Of a stretch of DNA of 64,000 bases, positions 44,412 to 55,417 are shown piece after piece. The notes under the pieces were generated by a model, which was not told the DNA's origin, did no database searches, and was given only the letters and a program-made list of their open reading frames with translations. The stretch covers positions 62,001 to 126,000 of the forward strand of contig NZ_VLKR01000005.1 in assembly GCF_007830445.1 (NCBI RefSeq), given 5' to 3'. The translations under genes and the position numbers were made by a program. The stretch's first letter is position 1, and each line of letters begins with the position of its first letter. The stretch is from Sphingobacterium siyangense (GTDB lineage Bacteria > Bacteroidota > Bacteroidia > Sphingobacteriales > Sphingobacteriaceae).

Positions 44412-45485
44412 CTATTTAATAAACTCCAATACTTTTTCACCCATTTCCTGAGTACCTAAGATTTTTGAAGCTTCTGTGCTGCTGTTGGCAATATCACCGG
44501 TTCTCCAACCTGCTTTTAATGTTTCAGCAACAGCATTGGTAACCGCTTTAGCTTCTTCCTGTAGACCAAAGCTAATATCAAGCATCAAGGCTGCAGATAA
44601 AATTGAAGCAAGTGGATTTGCTTTATTTTGACCAGCGATATCGTGTGCAGAGCCGTGGATAGGTTCGAAGAAACCTGTACCATCGCCTACGGAAGCAGAA
44701 GCCAACATACCCATTGAGCCTGCGATCTGTGACGCTTCGTCTGTCAAGATATCACCAAAAAGATTGGCTGTCAATACCACATCGAATTTCTTCGGATTTT
44801 TAACCAATTGCATGGCTGCATTATCGATAAACATGTGCTCGGTTTCAACATCCGGATATTCTTTTGCGATTTCCTGTACAACTTCTCTCCACAGGCGGGA
44901 TGTTTCCAATACATTTGCTTTATCAACAGAGCATAATCTTTTGTTACGTGTGCGTGCTGCATCATAAGCTTTACGTGCGATACGTTCAACCTCGTAACGG
45001 TGGTAGTTCATCAGATCTGACGCAAAGGTGTTGTCCTCATTGCGGTTTTTTTCACCAAAATACACATCACCTGTCAATTCACGGAAGAAAAGAATATCTG
45101 TACCTTGAAGAATTTCGGGCTTTAAACTCGAAGCATCCAATAACTCATCGAATAAAAGGATTGGACGAAGATTTGCGTAAAGACCTAGTTCTTTACGGAT
45201 TTTCAACAAGCCTTGTTCAGGTCTTACTTTAGCAGAAGGATCATTATCATACTTGATATGGCCAATGGCGCCGAAAAGGATCGCATCAGAAGCTTTTGCT
45301 TTAGCTAATGTCTCATCAGGAAGAGGGTTGCCCGTAGCTTCAATTGCAGTATGGCCCATGATAGCTTCATCAAAGCTGAATTCATGACCATAATTTTCAC
45401 CGATTTTTTCTAAAACTTTTTTACCCCAAGTTGTTACTTCTTGGCCGATGCCATCTCCAGGTATGATTAAAATATTTTTCTTCAT
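44412..45485 (-). CDS. leuB: 3-isopropylmalate dehydrogenase
   Basis: 357 aa. NAD-dependent oxidative decarboxylation of 3-isopropylmalate, third step of leucine synthesis. The start NILIIPGDGIGQEVTTWGKK is typical; substrate and metal residues are in LRPILLFDEL, FRELTGDVYFGEKNR and the aspartates of LTANLFGDILTDEASQIAGS; GTGFFEPIHGSAHDIAGQ binds NAD. Complete. It is followed by leuA (41 bases) and preceded by a 177-base gap after the double-ABC ATPase gene. Confidence 0.96.
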   Translation of the reverse strand: MKKNILIIPGDGIGQEVTTWGKKVLEKIGENYGHEFSFDEAIMGHTAIEATGNPLPDETLAKAKASDAILFGAIGHIKYDNDPSAKVRPEQGLLKIRKELGLYANLRPILLFDELLDASSLKPEILQGTDILFFRELTGDVYFGEKNRNEDNTFASDLMNYHRYEVERIARKAYDAARTRNKRLCSVDKANVLETSRLWREVVQEIAKEYPDVETEHMFIDNAAMQLVKNPKKFDVVLTANLFGDILTDEASQIAGSMGMLASASVGDGTGFFEPIHGSAHDIAGQNKANPLASILSAALMLDISFGLQEEAKAVTNAVAETLKAGWRTGDIANSSTEASKILGTQEMGEKVLEFIK

Positions 45486-45662
45486 TGTATTTTTAGTATT
45501 GAGCTATCAGCAATGTGTATATTGAAACTTTGGAAGATAGGCCTAAGCCCTATTGTATTGTCTTTATTTTTGACTTTTGATTTCCAATGTTTTGTCGATA
45601 GCTTGATTCTTTTTTTATTTTTTTGTTCTTGTTTTCGAATTAATTGAAGTTTTCCACAATTT

Positions 45663-47141
45663 TTATGTTGATAAAGTTTCTTTTTTGTGGATAACTTCGG
45701 ATATAGCCTTTACTTCTCCCTTTTCCAACACGATTTTATTGTCAATGCACGTTGGTAGCTGGGTTTGGAAGTGACCTACATAAATGAGCGTCTGGCCACT
45801 TTTACTGAGGTCATCGATGACGTCGTTGAAATACTGGGTCTGCTCTTTATCTAAGCCCTGACAAGGTTCGTCCAAAATCAGCAATTCTGGATGTTTCACG
45901 ATCGTGCGAGCCAATAGGACCAAACGTTGTTGGCCTAATGGTAACGACCCCAAGGTTTTGTGTTTAACCTCTTTAAGGTCAAAAAAATGGAGAATTTGCT
46001 CGAGCTTTTGCTGTTGTTCAAACCCTAATCGCTGGTATAGGCTCATGGAATCAAAAAATCCAGAAGCAATCGTCTGCCCAACGTTGGCATTCATATCATA
46101 GTACCAATGCAATTCTGGCGATATAATACCCAAATGTTCTTTGATATCCCAAATACTTTCTCCAGATCCTCTTTTTTTGCCAAAAAGATGGATGTCATTA
46201 GCGTAAGCCTGTGGATGATCGCCGTTGATGAGACTAAGCAAAGTTGATTTTCCTGAACCATTATGCCCTTGTAGCAACCATTTTTCACCGGCTTTTACTT
46301 CCCAGTCAATATTCTTTAAGACTTGTTTTTCGCCGTATGAAATATTGATTTTGTTCATTTTTACCATGACCTGGGCGGATACCTGAGGAGCCTGTTGTAG
46401 AAAATAAGGCAGCGCCTTTCTTGTTCGGGGCAAGCCTTTGGATAGCTCTTCACTCCGTTGGCGAATCCTGATTTTACCTTCCTGAATTTCCGCAAAACGA
46501 TTGATACAATCCGGTTGTTCGTCATCATTACTGATCAACAACAAGGTGACCCCTTTATCCGCAAGCTGATCGAAAATCTGATTGAGATCTTCCCGAGACT
46601 GTGCATCTAGTCCTGTATAAGGCTGGTCGATAATGAGCACCTGAGGTTGAAGCCACAGAGCTTTAATCAATTGCAGCCTCTTGTGTTCGCCACTCGAAAG
46701 TTCAATCAACTGCTGATCTTTGAAATTTTCGAATCCGAAAATGTTCAGGTAAGAACGTACATTTTCAAAAGAAAGCTGTTCTTCTTGCGCAAAATGTTTC
46801 AACTCAGCAAAAACCGTTAATGTATCGTTTTTTGCAAATTTGTTGTAGCGCTGTTGGTAATAGAAATTGCGATCGCCTTCAAGATTGGTAAATTGAAACC
46901 AATTGGAAACGTAATGAATTTTTGCCGGCAGTGGGCTCGTTGGATCAAGGTGGAATGTGATCTCGCCTTCATACTTCAATTGCCCGGCAATCGCTTTTGC
47001 AAGTGTGGTTTTTCCTGTACCGCTCGGACCGCCTAAGATCCATTGCTCGCCAGGAAAAATTTGCCAATTTAAGTCGTGCAGTACGGTATCTTTACCGTAC
47101 TGAATGGTTAAATTGGCAATATGGACGACAGGATCTACCAT
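45663..47141 (-). CDS. ATPase with two ABC domains, ModF-like, inside the leu cluster
   Basis: 492 aa, no membrane segments. Two complete nucleotide-binding domains: Walker [11 protein letters not shown] (37-46), signature LSSGEHKR, Walker B LLIIDQPY-like [11 protein letters not shown]; then Walker [10 protein letters not shown] near 292, signature LPLGQQRL (degenerate) and [10 protein letters not shown]. The layout resembles ModF/PhrA of E. coli, a soluble double-ABC ATPase of uncertain role near molybdate genes. Here it overlaps the end of leuD by 7 bases and precedes leuB, so it is translated as part of the leucine operon. No permease gene is nearby, so a transport role is not supported. 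Confidence 0.85.
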   Translation of the reverse strand: MVDPVVHIANLTIQYGKDTVLHDLNWQIFPGEQWILGGPSGTGKTTLAKAIAGQLKYEGEITFHLDPTSPLPAKIHYVSNWFQFTNLEGDRNFYYQQRYNKFAKNDTLTVFAELKHFAQEEQLSFENVRSYLNIFGFENFKDQQLIELSSGEHKRLQLIKALWLQPQVLIIDQPYTGLDAQSREDLNQIFDQLADKGVTLLLISNDDEQPDCINRFAEIQEGKIRIRQRSEELSKGLPRTRKALPYFLQQAPQVSAQVMVKMNKINISYGEKQVLKNIDWEVKAGEKWLLQGHNGSGKSTLLSLINGDHPQAYANDIHLFGKKRGSGESIWDIKEHLGIISPELHWYYDMNANVGQTIASGFFDSMSLYQRLGFEQQQKLEQILHFFDLKEVKHKTLGSLPLGQQRLVLLARTIVKHPELLILDEPCQGLDKEQTQYFNDVIDDLSKSGQTLIYVGHFQTQLPTCIDNKIVLEKGEVKAISEVIHKKETLST

Positions 47142-47725
47142 TGTCTGTTTGCTTCAAATGCTTCGATTGAATCTTTTTGGTTAAGGATAAAATCAATGTC
47201 ATCATATCCATTGATCAAACATGATTTTTTGTATGGATTGATTTCAAACTCAAATTGATCACCTGTCTCTGTCAACATGACTGTTTGTTTTTCAAGATCA
47301 ACGATAATCGCTGTTGTCGGATTTTGGTGCACCAATTCGAAAATTTTTGCCAAAAACTCTTCGGGTACCTGAATCGGTAATACACCATTGTTAAGGGCAT
47401 TTCCTTTGAATATATCGGCAAAGAATGAGCTGATGACCACGTCAAAACCATAGTCTTGAATAGCCCATGCAGCATGCTCGCGGCTTGAACCACAACCAAA
47501 GTTTTTACCGGCAACCAATATTTTTCCTGTATAGGTTGGGTTGTTCAATACAAAGTCAGTTTTGGGCTGATTGTCTGTATCAAAACGCCAGTCGCGGAAT
47601 AAATTATCACCAAAACCTTCGCGCGTAGTTGCTTTTAGAAAGCGTGCGGGTATAATTTGATCGGTATCAATATTTTCGATAGGTAGAGGGACTACCTGTG
47701 ACGTTAAAGTTTCAAATTTTTTCAT
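47135..47725 (-). CDS. leuD: 3-isopropylmalate dehydratase, small subunit
   Basis: 196 aa. With LeuC it isomerises 2- to 3-isopropylmalate. The aconitase swivel domain is recognised by [19 protein letters not shown] and by the substrate loop [20 protein letters not shown]. Normal length. It follows leuC by 10 bases and its 3' end overlaps the double-ABC ATPase gene by 7 bases, indicating translational coupling. Confidence 0.96.
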   Translation of the reverse strand: MKKFETLTSQVVPLPIENIDTDQIIPARFLKATTREGFGDNLFRDWRFDTDNQPKTDFVLNNPTYTGKILVAGKNFGCGSSREHAAWAIQDYGFDVVISSFFADIFKGNALNNGVLPIQVPEEFLAKIFELVHQNPTTAIIVDLEKQTVMLTETGDQFEFEINPYKKSCLINGYDDIDFILNQKDSIEAFEANRQW

Positions 47726-47735
47726 TTTTTTCTGC

Positions 47736-49133
47736 TTAGATCAACTCTCTTACATCTGTTACTTTACCTGTTACTGCCGCAGCTGCTGCTGTCAAAGGAG
47801 ATACCAGCATGGTGCGGGCATTCGGTCCCTGACGCCCTTCGAAATTTCTATTTGAAGTCGAAACACAATATTTACCAGCAGGGATTTTATCTTCGTTCAT
47901 CCCTAAACATGCCGAGCATCCTGGTTCACGTAACTGGAATCCTGCCGCTTCAAATATTTTATCCAAGCCTTCTTCTTTAGCTTGTTTTTCTACTTGTTTT
48001 GAGCCCGGTACAATCCATACTTCAACGTCTTGTGCTTTTTGCTTGCCTTTAACGAATGAAGCTACTTCACGTAAATCTTCAATACGGGAATTGGTACAAC
48101 TTCCGATGAACACATAATCAACACGGTTGCCTAAGACTGTTGAGTCATCTTTGAAGCCCATGTAATCCAATGCTTTTTGGTACGATGGTCTTTCTGATTC
48201 CGCTTGTGCGCTAGTTGCTGGAATATGCTCCGCAATACCCATACCCATGCCTGGATTGGTACCATAAGTAATCATTGGCGCAATGTCTGCAGCATCAAAA
48301 GTCAACACTTTATCAAAGATGGCATCTTCGTCAGAATACAATGTTTTCCAGTACGCTAGGGCTTTATCCCATTCTTCACCTTTCGGTGCGAATTCACGGC
48401 CTTCTACGTAGTCGAAAGTGATCTGATCTGGAGCAATTAAGCCTCCACGTGCACCCATTTCTATACTCATATTACAAATGGTCATACGTGCTTCCATGCT
48501 TAAAGAACGGATTGCTGAACCAGCATATTCAATAAAGTAACCTGTACCGCCCGCAGCAGAGATTTTAGAGATGATATATAGGATGATATCTTTTGCTCCA
48601 ACACCTTTTTGAAGGGTACCGTTGACTTCAATTTTCATTGTTTTTGGCTTCGACTGCAACAAACATTGTGTTGCGAAGACCTGTTCAACCTGAGAGGTTC
48701 CAATACCAAAAGCAATAGCTCCAAAAGCACCATGTGTTGAGGTATGACTATCGCCACAGACCATCGTTTTACCTGGTAGGGTGATACCCAGCTCCGGACC
48801 AATAACGTGTACAATCCCTTGGTATGGATGTCCTAAACCATATAATTCAATACCAAATTCAGCACAATTTTTGGTGAGCATATCAACTTGATAACGGGAT
48901 AGCTCTTCTTTGATCGGTAAATGTTGATTGAGTGTCGGTACGTTGTGGTCGGCAGTAGCTACCGTTTGCTTTGGACGAAAAACTGGGATTCCTCTTTTAC
49001 GCAAGCCATCGAAAGCTTGAGGTGAAGTAACTTCATGAATCAAGTGGGTGTCGATATATATAATATCCGGAAACCCTTCTTCACGCTTGACGACGTGCGC
49101 ATCCCAAATCTTTTCTACTAATGTTTTTGACAT
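47736..49133 (-). CDS. leuC: 3-isopropylmalate dehydratase, large subunit
   Basis: 465 aa. Aconitase-family catalytic subunit carrying a [4Fe-4S] cluster. Cluster ligands: Cys in [13 protein letters not shown] and the two Cys of [34 protein letters not shown] is the other family signature. Complete at normal length. A perfect hairpin (49168-49202) lies just upstream in the gap to ilvC and may adjust expression between the ilv and leu parts. Confidence 0.96.
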   Translation of the reverse strand: MSKTLVEKIWDAHVVKREEGFPDIIYIDTHLIHEVTSPQAFDGLRKRGIPVFRPKQTVATADHNVPTLNQHLPIKEELSRYQVDMLTKNCAEFGIELYGLGHPYQGIVHVIGPELGITLPGKTMVCGDSHTSTHGAFGAIAFGIGTSQVEQVFATQCLLQSKPKTMKIEVNGTLQKGVGAKDIILYIISKISAAGGTGYFIEYAGSAIRSLSMEARMTICNMSIEMGARGGLIAPDQITFDYVEGREFAPKGEEWDKALAYWKTLYSDEDAIFDKVLTFDAADIAPMITYGTNPGMGMGIAEHIPATSAQAESERPSYQKALDYMGFKDDSTVLGNRVDYVFIGSCTNSRIEDLREVASFVKGKQKAQDVEVWIVPGSKQVEKQAKEEGLDKIFEAAGFQLREPGCSACLGMNEDKIPAGKYCVSTSNRNFEGRQGPNARTMLVSPLTAAAAAVTGKVTDVRELI

Positions 49134-49167
49134 TTTTTAATCTCTCTTATGTTATTTTTATATGAAC

Positions 49168-49202
49168 CAAGGTGATATTGCAAATGTCTCAATATCACCT
49201 TG
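49168..49202. promoter_or_regulatory. Hairpin between ilvC and leuC
   Basis: 13-bp perfect stem (49168-49180 with 49190-49202), 9-base loop. No T-run follows on the minus strand, so it is not a regular terminator; it may be an mRNA processing or stability element. Confidence 0.55.
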
Positions 49203-49267
49203 ATTTCGATATACTAAATTACGAAATATTCATGATTTTTGGAGCATGTATAATTTCGTATGGACTT

Positions 49268-50749
49268 TTAAACAGTTTTGATGGCTTTCATTGCAGTCAT
49301 CGCTTTGCGCAATTTGCGACCGACGATTTCTACAGGGTGATCGCGTAGAATTTCATTGATGACAACTAATTGTGCGTTATCAACTGCAGCATCTCTACCT
49401 TCATTGAAGTTTTTACCTACGAGATCAGTATCAACAGTTTTCATGAAGTCGGCCAACAAAGGTTTACAAGCTTGGTCGAATAGGTAACAACCGTATTCTG
49501 CTGTATCAGAGATAACACGGTTCATTTCGAACAATTTCTTGCGAGCGATTGTGTTAGCGATCAATGGTGTTTCGTGCAATGATTCATAATATGCTGATTC
49601 TGGTTTGATACCTGCTTCAACCATTGTTTCGAATGCCAATTCAACACCTGCACGGATGAAAGCAACCATCAGTGTATAGTTGTCAAAGTATTCTTGTTCG
49701 TTGATTTTAACATCACCAGCAGGTGTCTTTTCGAATGCAGTTTCACCTGTTTCGGCTCTCCATTTCAATAAATTCGCATCACCATTTGCCCAGTCTTCCA
49801 TCATGGTCTTGCTAAAGTGACCTGACATGATATCATCTTGGTGTTTTTGGAATAAAGGACGCATGATATCTTTCAATTCTTCAGAGATCTCAAAGGCTTT
49901 TACTTTTGCAGGATTGCTCAAACGGTCCATCATACCGCTTACGCCACCATGTTTCAAGGCTTCAGTGATAACTTCTACACCGTATTGTACCAATTTGGAT
50001 GCGTAACCAGCTTCGATACCTTTCTCGATCATTTTGTCGAAAGATAAGATCGAACCTGTTTGCAACAATCCACAAAGAATCGTTTGCTCACCCATTAAAT
50101 CTGATTTTACCTCGGCTACGAATGAAGATTTCAATACACCGGCTTTATGTCCACCTGTTCCTACGCAGTATGCTTTTGCTTCAGCCCAGCCTTTTCCTTG
50201 CGGATCATTCTCTGGGTGAACAGCGATTAAGGTAGGAACACCAAAACCACGAAGGTACTCTGCGCGAACCTCAGAACCTGGACATTTTGGAGCAACCATG
50301 ATGACAGTGATATCTTTACGGATTTGCATACCTTCTTCAACGATGTTGAAACCGTGTGAATACGATAATGTAGCACCTTCTTTCATTAACGGCATGACAG
50401 CGTTGATTACTGAAGTATGTTGTTTATCTGGAGTCAAGTTGATAACTAAATCCGCAGATGGGATCAATTCTTCGTAAGTGCCTACGTTAAAGTTGTTGTC
50501 CGTAGCGTTTTTCCAAGAATCTCTTTTTTGTTCAATAGCTTCTTTACGCAAAGCATAAGAAACGTCCAGTCCGCTATCTCTTAGGTTTAAACCTTGGTTC
50601 AAGCCTTGCGCACCACATCCTACGATTACGATTTTTTTACCTTTTAAAGCATTTACACCATCTGTGAATTCAGTGTTGTCCATGAATTCAGCGTGACTTA
50701 ATTGTTCTAACTGCTCTCTAAGCGGTAAGGTGTTGAAATAATTTGCCAT
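49268..50749 (-). CDS. ilvC: Ketol-acid reductoisomerase, class II (long form)
   Basis: 493 aa. Isomerises and reduces acetolactate or acetohydroxybutyrate with NADPH. The Rossmann motif is [11 protein letters not shown]; the metal ligands are in the repeated helical domains ([20 protein letters not shown] and the second copy toward the C-terminus). The length and duplicated knotted domain identify class II, like E. coli IlvC, in contrast to the 330-aa class I of most bacteria. It lies between the DinB-like gene (48 bases) and leuC (134 bases). Confidence 0.95.
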   Translation of the reverse strand: MANYFNTLPLREQLEQLSHAEFMDNTEFTDGVNALKGKKIVIVGCGAQGLNQGLNLRDSGLDVSYALRKEAIEQKRDSWKNATDNNFNVGTYEELIPSADLVINLTPDKQHTSVINAVMPLMKEGATLSYSHGFNIVEEGMQIRKDITVIMVAPKCPGSEVRAEYLRGFGVPTLIAVHPENDPQGKGWAEAKAYCVGTGGHKAGVLKSSFVAEVKSDLMGEQTILCGLLQTGSILSFDKMIEKGIEAGYASKLVQYGVEVITEALKHGGVSGMMDRLSNPAKVKAFEISEELKDIMRPLFQKHQDDIMSGHFSKTMMEDWANGDANLLKWRAETGETAFEKTPAGDVKINEQEYFDNYTLMVAFIRAGVELAFETMVEAGIKPESAYYESLHETPLIANTIARKKLFEMNRVISDTAEYGCYLFDQACKPLLADFMKTVDTDLVGKNFNEGRDAAVDNAQLVVINEILRDHPVEIVGRKLRKAMTAMKAIKTV

Positions 50750-50797
50750 TGTTTTACTTTCTTTCTGTTATGGGTTGTTGATTATTTATTTTAATTA

Positions 50798-51259
50798 TTA
50801 TACTAATCTGCGTTGAGCCATGGCGTACCCAAAATGAACATTGTCATGTCCTGATGTCAGGGCAATCACTTCTTCAATAGTCTCCAACGGATAACCATAG
50901 GTTGCTGTTGAAAAGGAAGTGATTTCTCCGAAAACACCATTTTCATAATCAGCTGCAATTTGCTCGATACTGTGGATTGCGATTTCTTTCAATTCATCGA
51001 TCTCTGCTTGTTCAACAAAGCGGGTTGGCTTGGTGTCTTTTTTATAATCTTCGTTATATTTTACCCAAGTCGTATCGGCCTTGATTCCTGTACGGACATA
51101 AACTAAGGTCTGTGTACTGACGACAATGTGGGCAAAATTCCAGATGATATTGTTGTTAAATCCTGCGGGAATTTTGTTAAGTTGTTCAATGGAAAGACCG
51201 TCAAGTAATTCAATGAATTTTTGACGTGACTTTAAGATAAATTTAAATGTCTCTTGCAT
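50798..51259 (-). CDS. DinB/YfiT-family putative metalloprotein in the ilv cluster
   Basis: 153 aa, a four-helix bundle. The metal-binding His triad of the DinB-like fold is visible: His44 (NFAHIVV), His138 and His142 (GHDNVHFGY). Family members are thiol-dependent S-transferases or have unknown activity. The gene begins 14 bases after the ilvN stop and ends 48 bases before the ilvC start, so it is co-transcribed with amino-acid genes. No link between this fold and branched-chain synthesis is known to me; a function related to the pathway is only suggested by context. Confidence 0.82.
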   Translation of the reverse strand: MQETFKFILKSRQKFIELLDGLSIEQLNKIPAGFNNNIIWNFAHIVVSTQTLVYVRTGIKADTTWVKYNEDYKKDTKPTRFVEQAEIDELKEIAIHSIEQIAADYENGVFGEITSFSTATYGYPLETIEEVIALTSGHDNVHFGYAMAQRRLV

Positions 51260-51273
51260 AATACTATTAAAAC

Positions 51274-51864
51274 TTACATCGTAAATACGTCATCTCTTTT
51301 GTCGAGATACTCGTTCTCTACAATTTCTATCGATGGTTCCTTGGCTTCAAACTGAACCAATTTGGAATGGAAACCTGCACTATCTTTAATGATGGCGATA
51401 CGTGCGCCACGGACAAATTCGATCAAACCATATTTGGTCAATTCTTCTGTCAACTTATCGATCTCCTCGCGGTGACCTGCAGTTTCAAAGACAATATAGT
51501 CGTTGCGGATCACAACAACATTGGCACCATATTGACGTAATAAACGTTCTACATATACTTTTTCATTGACCACATCCGCAGGCACTTTATACAGCGCCTG
51601 TTCTTGCCAGATCACTTCATCATTGGTGTTGTAATAGGCCTTGAGGATATCAATCTGTTTTTCCAGTTGACGACAAAGCTTACGCAGAACATCTTCAGCC
51701 TCCGTGATTACGATGGTAAAACGATGTATTCCTTCTACTTCAGAAGGAGAAGTATTCAAGCTTTCAATATTGATTTTTCTTCTTGAAAAGATTGTTGAGA
51801 TCCGACCGATAAGACCGATTGAATTCTCTGTATATAGGGTGATGGTATATTCTTGTTTTTCCAT
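51274..51864 (-). CDS. ilvN: Acetolactate synthase, small regulatory subunit
   Basis: 196 aa. The N-terminal ACT domain (YTITLYTENSIGLIGRISTI, FSRRKINIESLNTSPSE) binds valine for feedback inhibition, and the C-terminal half (AIIKDSAGFHSKLVQFEAKE) stabilises the large subunit. It begins 8 bases after ilvB stops, as usual for the pair. Complete at normal length. Confidence 0.94.
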   Translation of the reverse strand: MEKQEYTITLYTENSIGLIGRISTIFSRRKINIESLNTSPSEVEGIHRFTIVITEAEDVLRKLCRQLEKQIDILKAYYNTNDEVIWQEQALYKVPADVVNEKVYVERLLRQYGANVVVIRNDYIVFETAGHREEIDKLTEELTKYGLIEFVRGARIAIIKDSAGFHSKLVQFEAKEPSIEIVENEYLDKRDDVFTM

Positions 51865-51872
51865 GTCAAATT

Positions 51873-53615
51873 CTACTTTAAACGTATCTCAGATACCGAT
51901 GTTCCTTGTGCAACCATTGGAAATACATTGTTTTCCTTACCTACCATCACTTCCAATAGATATGCTCCGTCGTGATCAATCATGGTTTTCAGTGCATTAC
52001 GTAAGTCTTTACGTTCCGAAATCTTCTGACCGTCGATGTAATAGCCTTTCGCAACAGCAACAAAGTCAGGACTCGTGATATTCACGAATGAATAACGTTT
52101 GTCATGAAACAATTGCTGCCACTGGCGTACCATGCCCAAGAACTCATTGTTGAGGATCATGATTTTGACTTTTGCACCAAATTGCATAATTGTTCCCAGC
52201 TCCTGGATCGTCATTTGTATACCACCATCACCGATGATTGCTACGACAGTTTTCTCTGGCGCGCCATACCAGGCACCGATTGCGGCCGGAAGACCAAAGC
52301 CCATCGTTCCTAAGCCCCCTGAGGTTACATTCGATTTGCTGTTGTTGAATTTAGCATAGCGACAAGTTACCATTTGGTGTTGACCGACGTCCGTTGTAAT
52401 GATCGCATCACCGCCTGTCAATTCATTCAACACATTGATGACCTCACCCATGGTCATAATATCGGTTTGTGGGTGAAGTTCATTTTGGATGACTTCTTTG
52501 ATTTCTTCTTTTTCAAGTTCACGGAATTGTGCAAGCCATGCGGAGTGATCTGTAGCGTTTACCAATTCCGTCAGCATTGGAAGTGACTCCTTACAGTCAC
52601 CCCATACAGGTACGGTTGTCTGTACGTTTTTGTCAATCTCTGCCGGGTCTATATCCAAATGGATTACTTTTGCCTGTTTGGCATATTTGTCCAAACGACC
52701 TGTTACACGGTCATCGAAACGCATACCGATAGCTATTAAAACATCACATTCATTGGTCATGACATTTGGTGCATAGTTACCATGCATACCCAACATCCCT
52801 ACGTGAAGTTTGTGATCCGTTGGAAGTGCACTTAAGCCCATAACAGTCGATGCCGAAGGAATGCCGGTTTTCTCAATAAAAGCTTTGAATTCTTCCTCTG
52901 CTTTTCCAAGAATGATGCCTTGTCCAAAAAGAACAAATGGTTTTTTTGCATTGTTGATTAACTCGGCTGCCTGCTCAACATATTCTTTACGAACTTGTGG
53001 TGCAGGTCTATAGCTACGTACGTGGTTGCATTTTTCATAACCGAAGTAATCGAACAATTGCATTTGTGCATTTTTAGTGATATCGATCAATACCGGTCCT
53101 GGACGACCTGTGCTGGCAATATAAAATGCTTTTGCGAGTGCAGCTGGAATTTCAGTTGCGTCGGTGACTTGGTAGTTCCATTTGGTGACGGGTGCCGTGA
53201 TATTGATGACATCTGTTTCCTGAAAAGCATCTGTTCCCAAGAGTGAAGCAAAGACCTGACCTGTGACACAGACGATAGGGTTACTATCGATCATGGCATC
53301 AGCCAGTCCAGTAACTAGGTTTGTTGCTCCAGGACCACTTGTCGCAAAGACGACGCCTGTACGACCTGAAGTTCTTGCATAACCTTGCGCCGCGTGGATT
53401 CCACCTTGTTCATGGCGCACTAAAATATGCTTCAGACGATCCGTATAATCATAAAGGGCATCATAGATCGGCATAATTGCGCCTCCAGGATAACCAAATA
53501 CGGTATCAACTCCTTCGCTCAATAAGGCCTCCAATACAGCTTTCGATCCCGAAATTTGTGTCGGAGTTTGCTGCGCTGTAGCGGCCTTATTTTCTGTTAT
53601 TTCCAGTGTACTCAT
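51873..53615 (-). CDS. ilvB: Acetolactate synthase, large catalytic subunit
   Basis: 580 aa. Thiamine-diphosphate enzyme that joins two pyruvates (or pyruvate and 2-oxobutanoate), first common step for valine, leucine and isoleucine. The catalytic Glu lies in LVRHEQGGIHAAQGYAR, the FAD-related segment in GMLGMHGNYAPN, and the ThDP motif in GDGGIQMTIQELGT with NNEFLGMVRQW. All present. It is followed by ilvN, and preceded by a 118-base gap with a hairpin after ilvD. Confidence 0.96.
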   Translation of the reverse strand: MSTLEITENKAATAQQTPTQISGSKAVLEALLSEGVDTVFGYPGGAIMPIYDALYDYTDRLKHILVRHEQGGIHAAQGYARTSGRTGVVFATSGPGATNLVTGLADAMIDSNPIVCVTGQVFASLLGTDAFQETDVINITAPVTKWNYQVTDATEIPAALAKAFYIASTGRPGPVLIDITKNAQMQLFDYFGYEKCNHVRSYRPAPQVRKEYVEQAAELINNAKKPFVLFGQGIILGKAEEEFKAFIEKTGIPSASTVMGLSALPTDHKLHVGMLGMHGNYAPNVMTNECDVLIAIGMRFDDRVTGRLDKYAKQAKVIHLDIDPAEIDKNVQTTVPVWGDCKESLPMLTELVNATDHSAWLAQFRELEKEEIKEVIQNELHPQTDIMTMGEVINVLNELTGGDAIITTDVGQHQMVTCRYAKFNNSKSNVTSGGLGTMGFGLPAAIGAWYGAPEKTVVAIIGDGGIQMTIQELGTIMQFGAKVKIMILNNEFLGMVRQWQQLFHDKRYSFVNITSPDFVAVAKGYYIDGQKISERKDLRNALKTMIDHDGAYLLEVMVGKENNVFPMVAQGTSVSEIRLK

Positions 53616-53673
53616 TACGTTGATTTTTTTATTGTTGATTATTCAGTCTTTTTAGTATTTAGATATTAGATCT

Positions 53674-53720
53674 GAGACATTAAGCATCGATTGTTTAGGT
53701 CTTTATCTGCTTAATGTCTC
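53674..53720. promoter_or_regulatory. Hairpin between ilvD and ilvB
   Basis: 13-bp perfect arms (53674-53686 with 53708-53720) around 21 bases. A T-run follows on the plus strand only, opposite to the operon direction, so it may stop antisense transcription or act as an mRNA element. Confidence 0.5.
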
Positions 53721-53733
53721 TGTTTTTTATTTT

Positions 53734-55404
53734 CTACTGATCCGTTACGCAGCCTTCTGAGGCATCGGCAACAGTTTTAGCGTATTTGTATAAAACTCCT
53801 TTGTTAACTTTTAACGCTGGTTGTACCCAAGCGGCACGTCGTTGCGCGATCTCTTCATCGGAAAGCAGCACATTGATGCTGTTATTTACCGCATCGATCT
53901 CTATAATGTCATCATCATGTACAAGACCAATTAATCCGCCTTTGTAAGATTCTGGTGTGATATGCCCTACGACAAAACCATGTGTTCCACCTGAGAAACG
54001 GCCATCGGTAATTAAAGCAACAGATTTACCAAGACCGGCACCAATAATCAAGGAGGTTGGTTTAAGCATTTCAGGCATGCCTGGCGCTCCAACAGGACCT
54101 TCATTTTTGATCACGACAACATCTCCTGGTTTGATTCTACCAGATGCAATACCGGCCACTAAATCATGCTCTCCATCGAATACGCGTGCAGGACCAGTGA
54201 ATTTTTCACCTTCTTTACCGGAGATCTTGGCAACAGAACCTTTCTCTGCTAAGTTCCCATAAAGAATCTGTAAGTGTCCTGTAGCCTTGATTGGATCGCT
54301 CAAGGGTTTGATAATCGGTTGGTCATATTCCATGATTGATTTAACATCAGCCAAGTTCTCAGCGACCGTTTTTCCTGTTACCGTGATACAGTCACCATGT
54401 AATAAACCTTCATTTAAAAGATATTTCATGACAGCAGGTGTTCCGCCAAATTGCTGAAGATCTTGCATCAAGTATTTACCCGACGGTTTAAAGTCAGCTA
54501 ATACCGGGGTTTCATCACTCATGCGTTGGAAGTCGTCTTGCGTGATGTCTACGCCTACGGCTTTGCCTATTGCAATAAAGTGAAGTACAGCATTGGTACT
54601 ACCGCCCAAGATAACAATGGTACGTAGCGCGTTCTCAAATGCTTTACGTGTCATGATATCAGAGGGTTTGATATCTTTCTCAAGCAGCGTGCGGATATGT
54701 CGACCTGCTTCTAAACATTCATTTTTCTTTTCTTCCGAGATCGCCGGATTGGAAGATGAGTAGGGTAAACTCATTCCCAAGGCTTCAATTGCCGAAGCCA
54801 TGGTATTTGCGGTATACATTCCGCCACAAGCACCAGCACCAGGGCAGGTATGTTTGATAATGCCTTCATAGTCTTCATCGGAAAGATTTCCGCAGATGCG
54901 TTGTCCCAATGCTTCAAATGCAGACACAATGTTTAATTCTTCACCTTTATAGTGTCCTGGAGCGATGGTACCACCATATACCATTAGAGAAGGACGATCC
55001 AAACGGGCCATGGCCATAATAGCACCAGGCATGTTTTTGTCACAGCCAGGAATAGAGATCAAGCCATCATAATATTGTCCGCCACAGATCGTTTCGATAC
55101 TATCAGCGATTACATCACGGCTTACCAACGAATAACGCATTCCATCGGTACCATTGCTCATACCGTCACTCACGCCAATAGTTCCAAAGGTCAAACCCAC
55201 TAAATCATTGTTCCAAACGCCCTTCTTGACGATTTGTGCCAAATCATTTAAGTGCATATTACACGTATTACCATCATATCCCATGCTGGCAATACCGACC
55301 TGTGCTTTGTCCATGTCGGCATCTGTAAGACCGATACCATAAAGCATTGCTTTTGCAGCAGGTTGCGTTTCGTCTTGTGTAAATGTACGGCTGTATTTGT
55401 TCAT
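53734..55404 (-). CDS. ilvD: Dihydroxy-acid dehydratase
   Basis: About 556 aa. Iron-sulfur enzyme that dehydrates 2,3-dihydroxy acids to 2-oxo acids for valine and isoleucine. Cluster ligands: Cys in [10 protein letters not shown], Cys in [11 protein letters not shown], Cys in [15 protein letters not shown]; the C-terminal [18 protein letters not shown] is a family signature. The ATG at 55404 (MNKYSRTF) is preferred to that at 55434, whose extra 10 codons overlap the original end of ilvE and look unlike the family N-terminus. Confidence 0.95.
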   Translation of the reverse strand: MNKYSRTFTQDETQPAAKAMLYGIGLTDADMDKAQVGIASMGYDGNTCNMHLNDLAQIVKKGVWNNDLVGLTFGTIGVSDGMSNGTDGMRYSLVSRDVIADSIETICGGQYYDGLISIPGCDKNMPGAIMAMARLDRPSLMVYGGTIAPGHYKGEELNIVSAFEALGQRICGNLSDEDYEGIIKHTCPGAGACGGMYTANTMASAIEALGMSLPYSSSNPAISEEKKNECLEAGRHIRTLLEKDIKPSDIMTRKAFENALRTIVILGGSTNAVLHFIAIGKAVGVDITQDDFQRMSDETPVLADFKPSGKYLMQDLQQFGGTPAVMKYLLNEGLLHGDCITVTGKTVAENLADVKSIMEYDQPIIKPLSDPIKATGHLQILYGNLAEKGSVAKISGKEGEKFTGPARVFDGEHDLVAGIASGRIKPGDVVVIKNEGPVGAPGMPEMLKPTSLIIGAGLGKSVALITDGRFSGGTHGFVVGHITPESYKGGLIGLVHDDDIIEIDAVNNSINVLLSDEEIAQRRAAWVQPALKVNKGVLYKYAKTVADASEGCVTDQ

Positions 55405-55417
55405 TGTGTTTTCGCCG

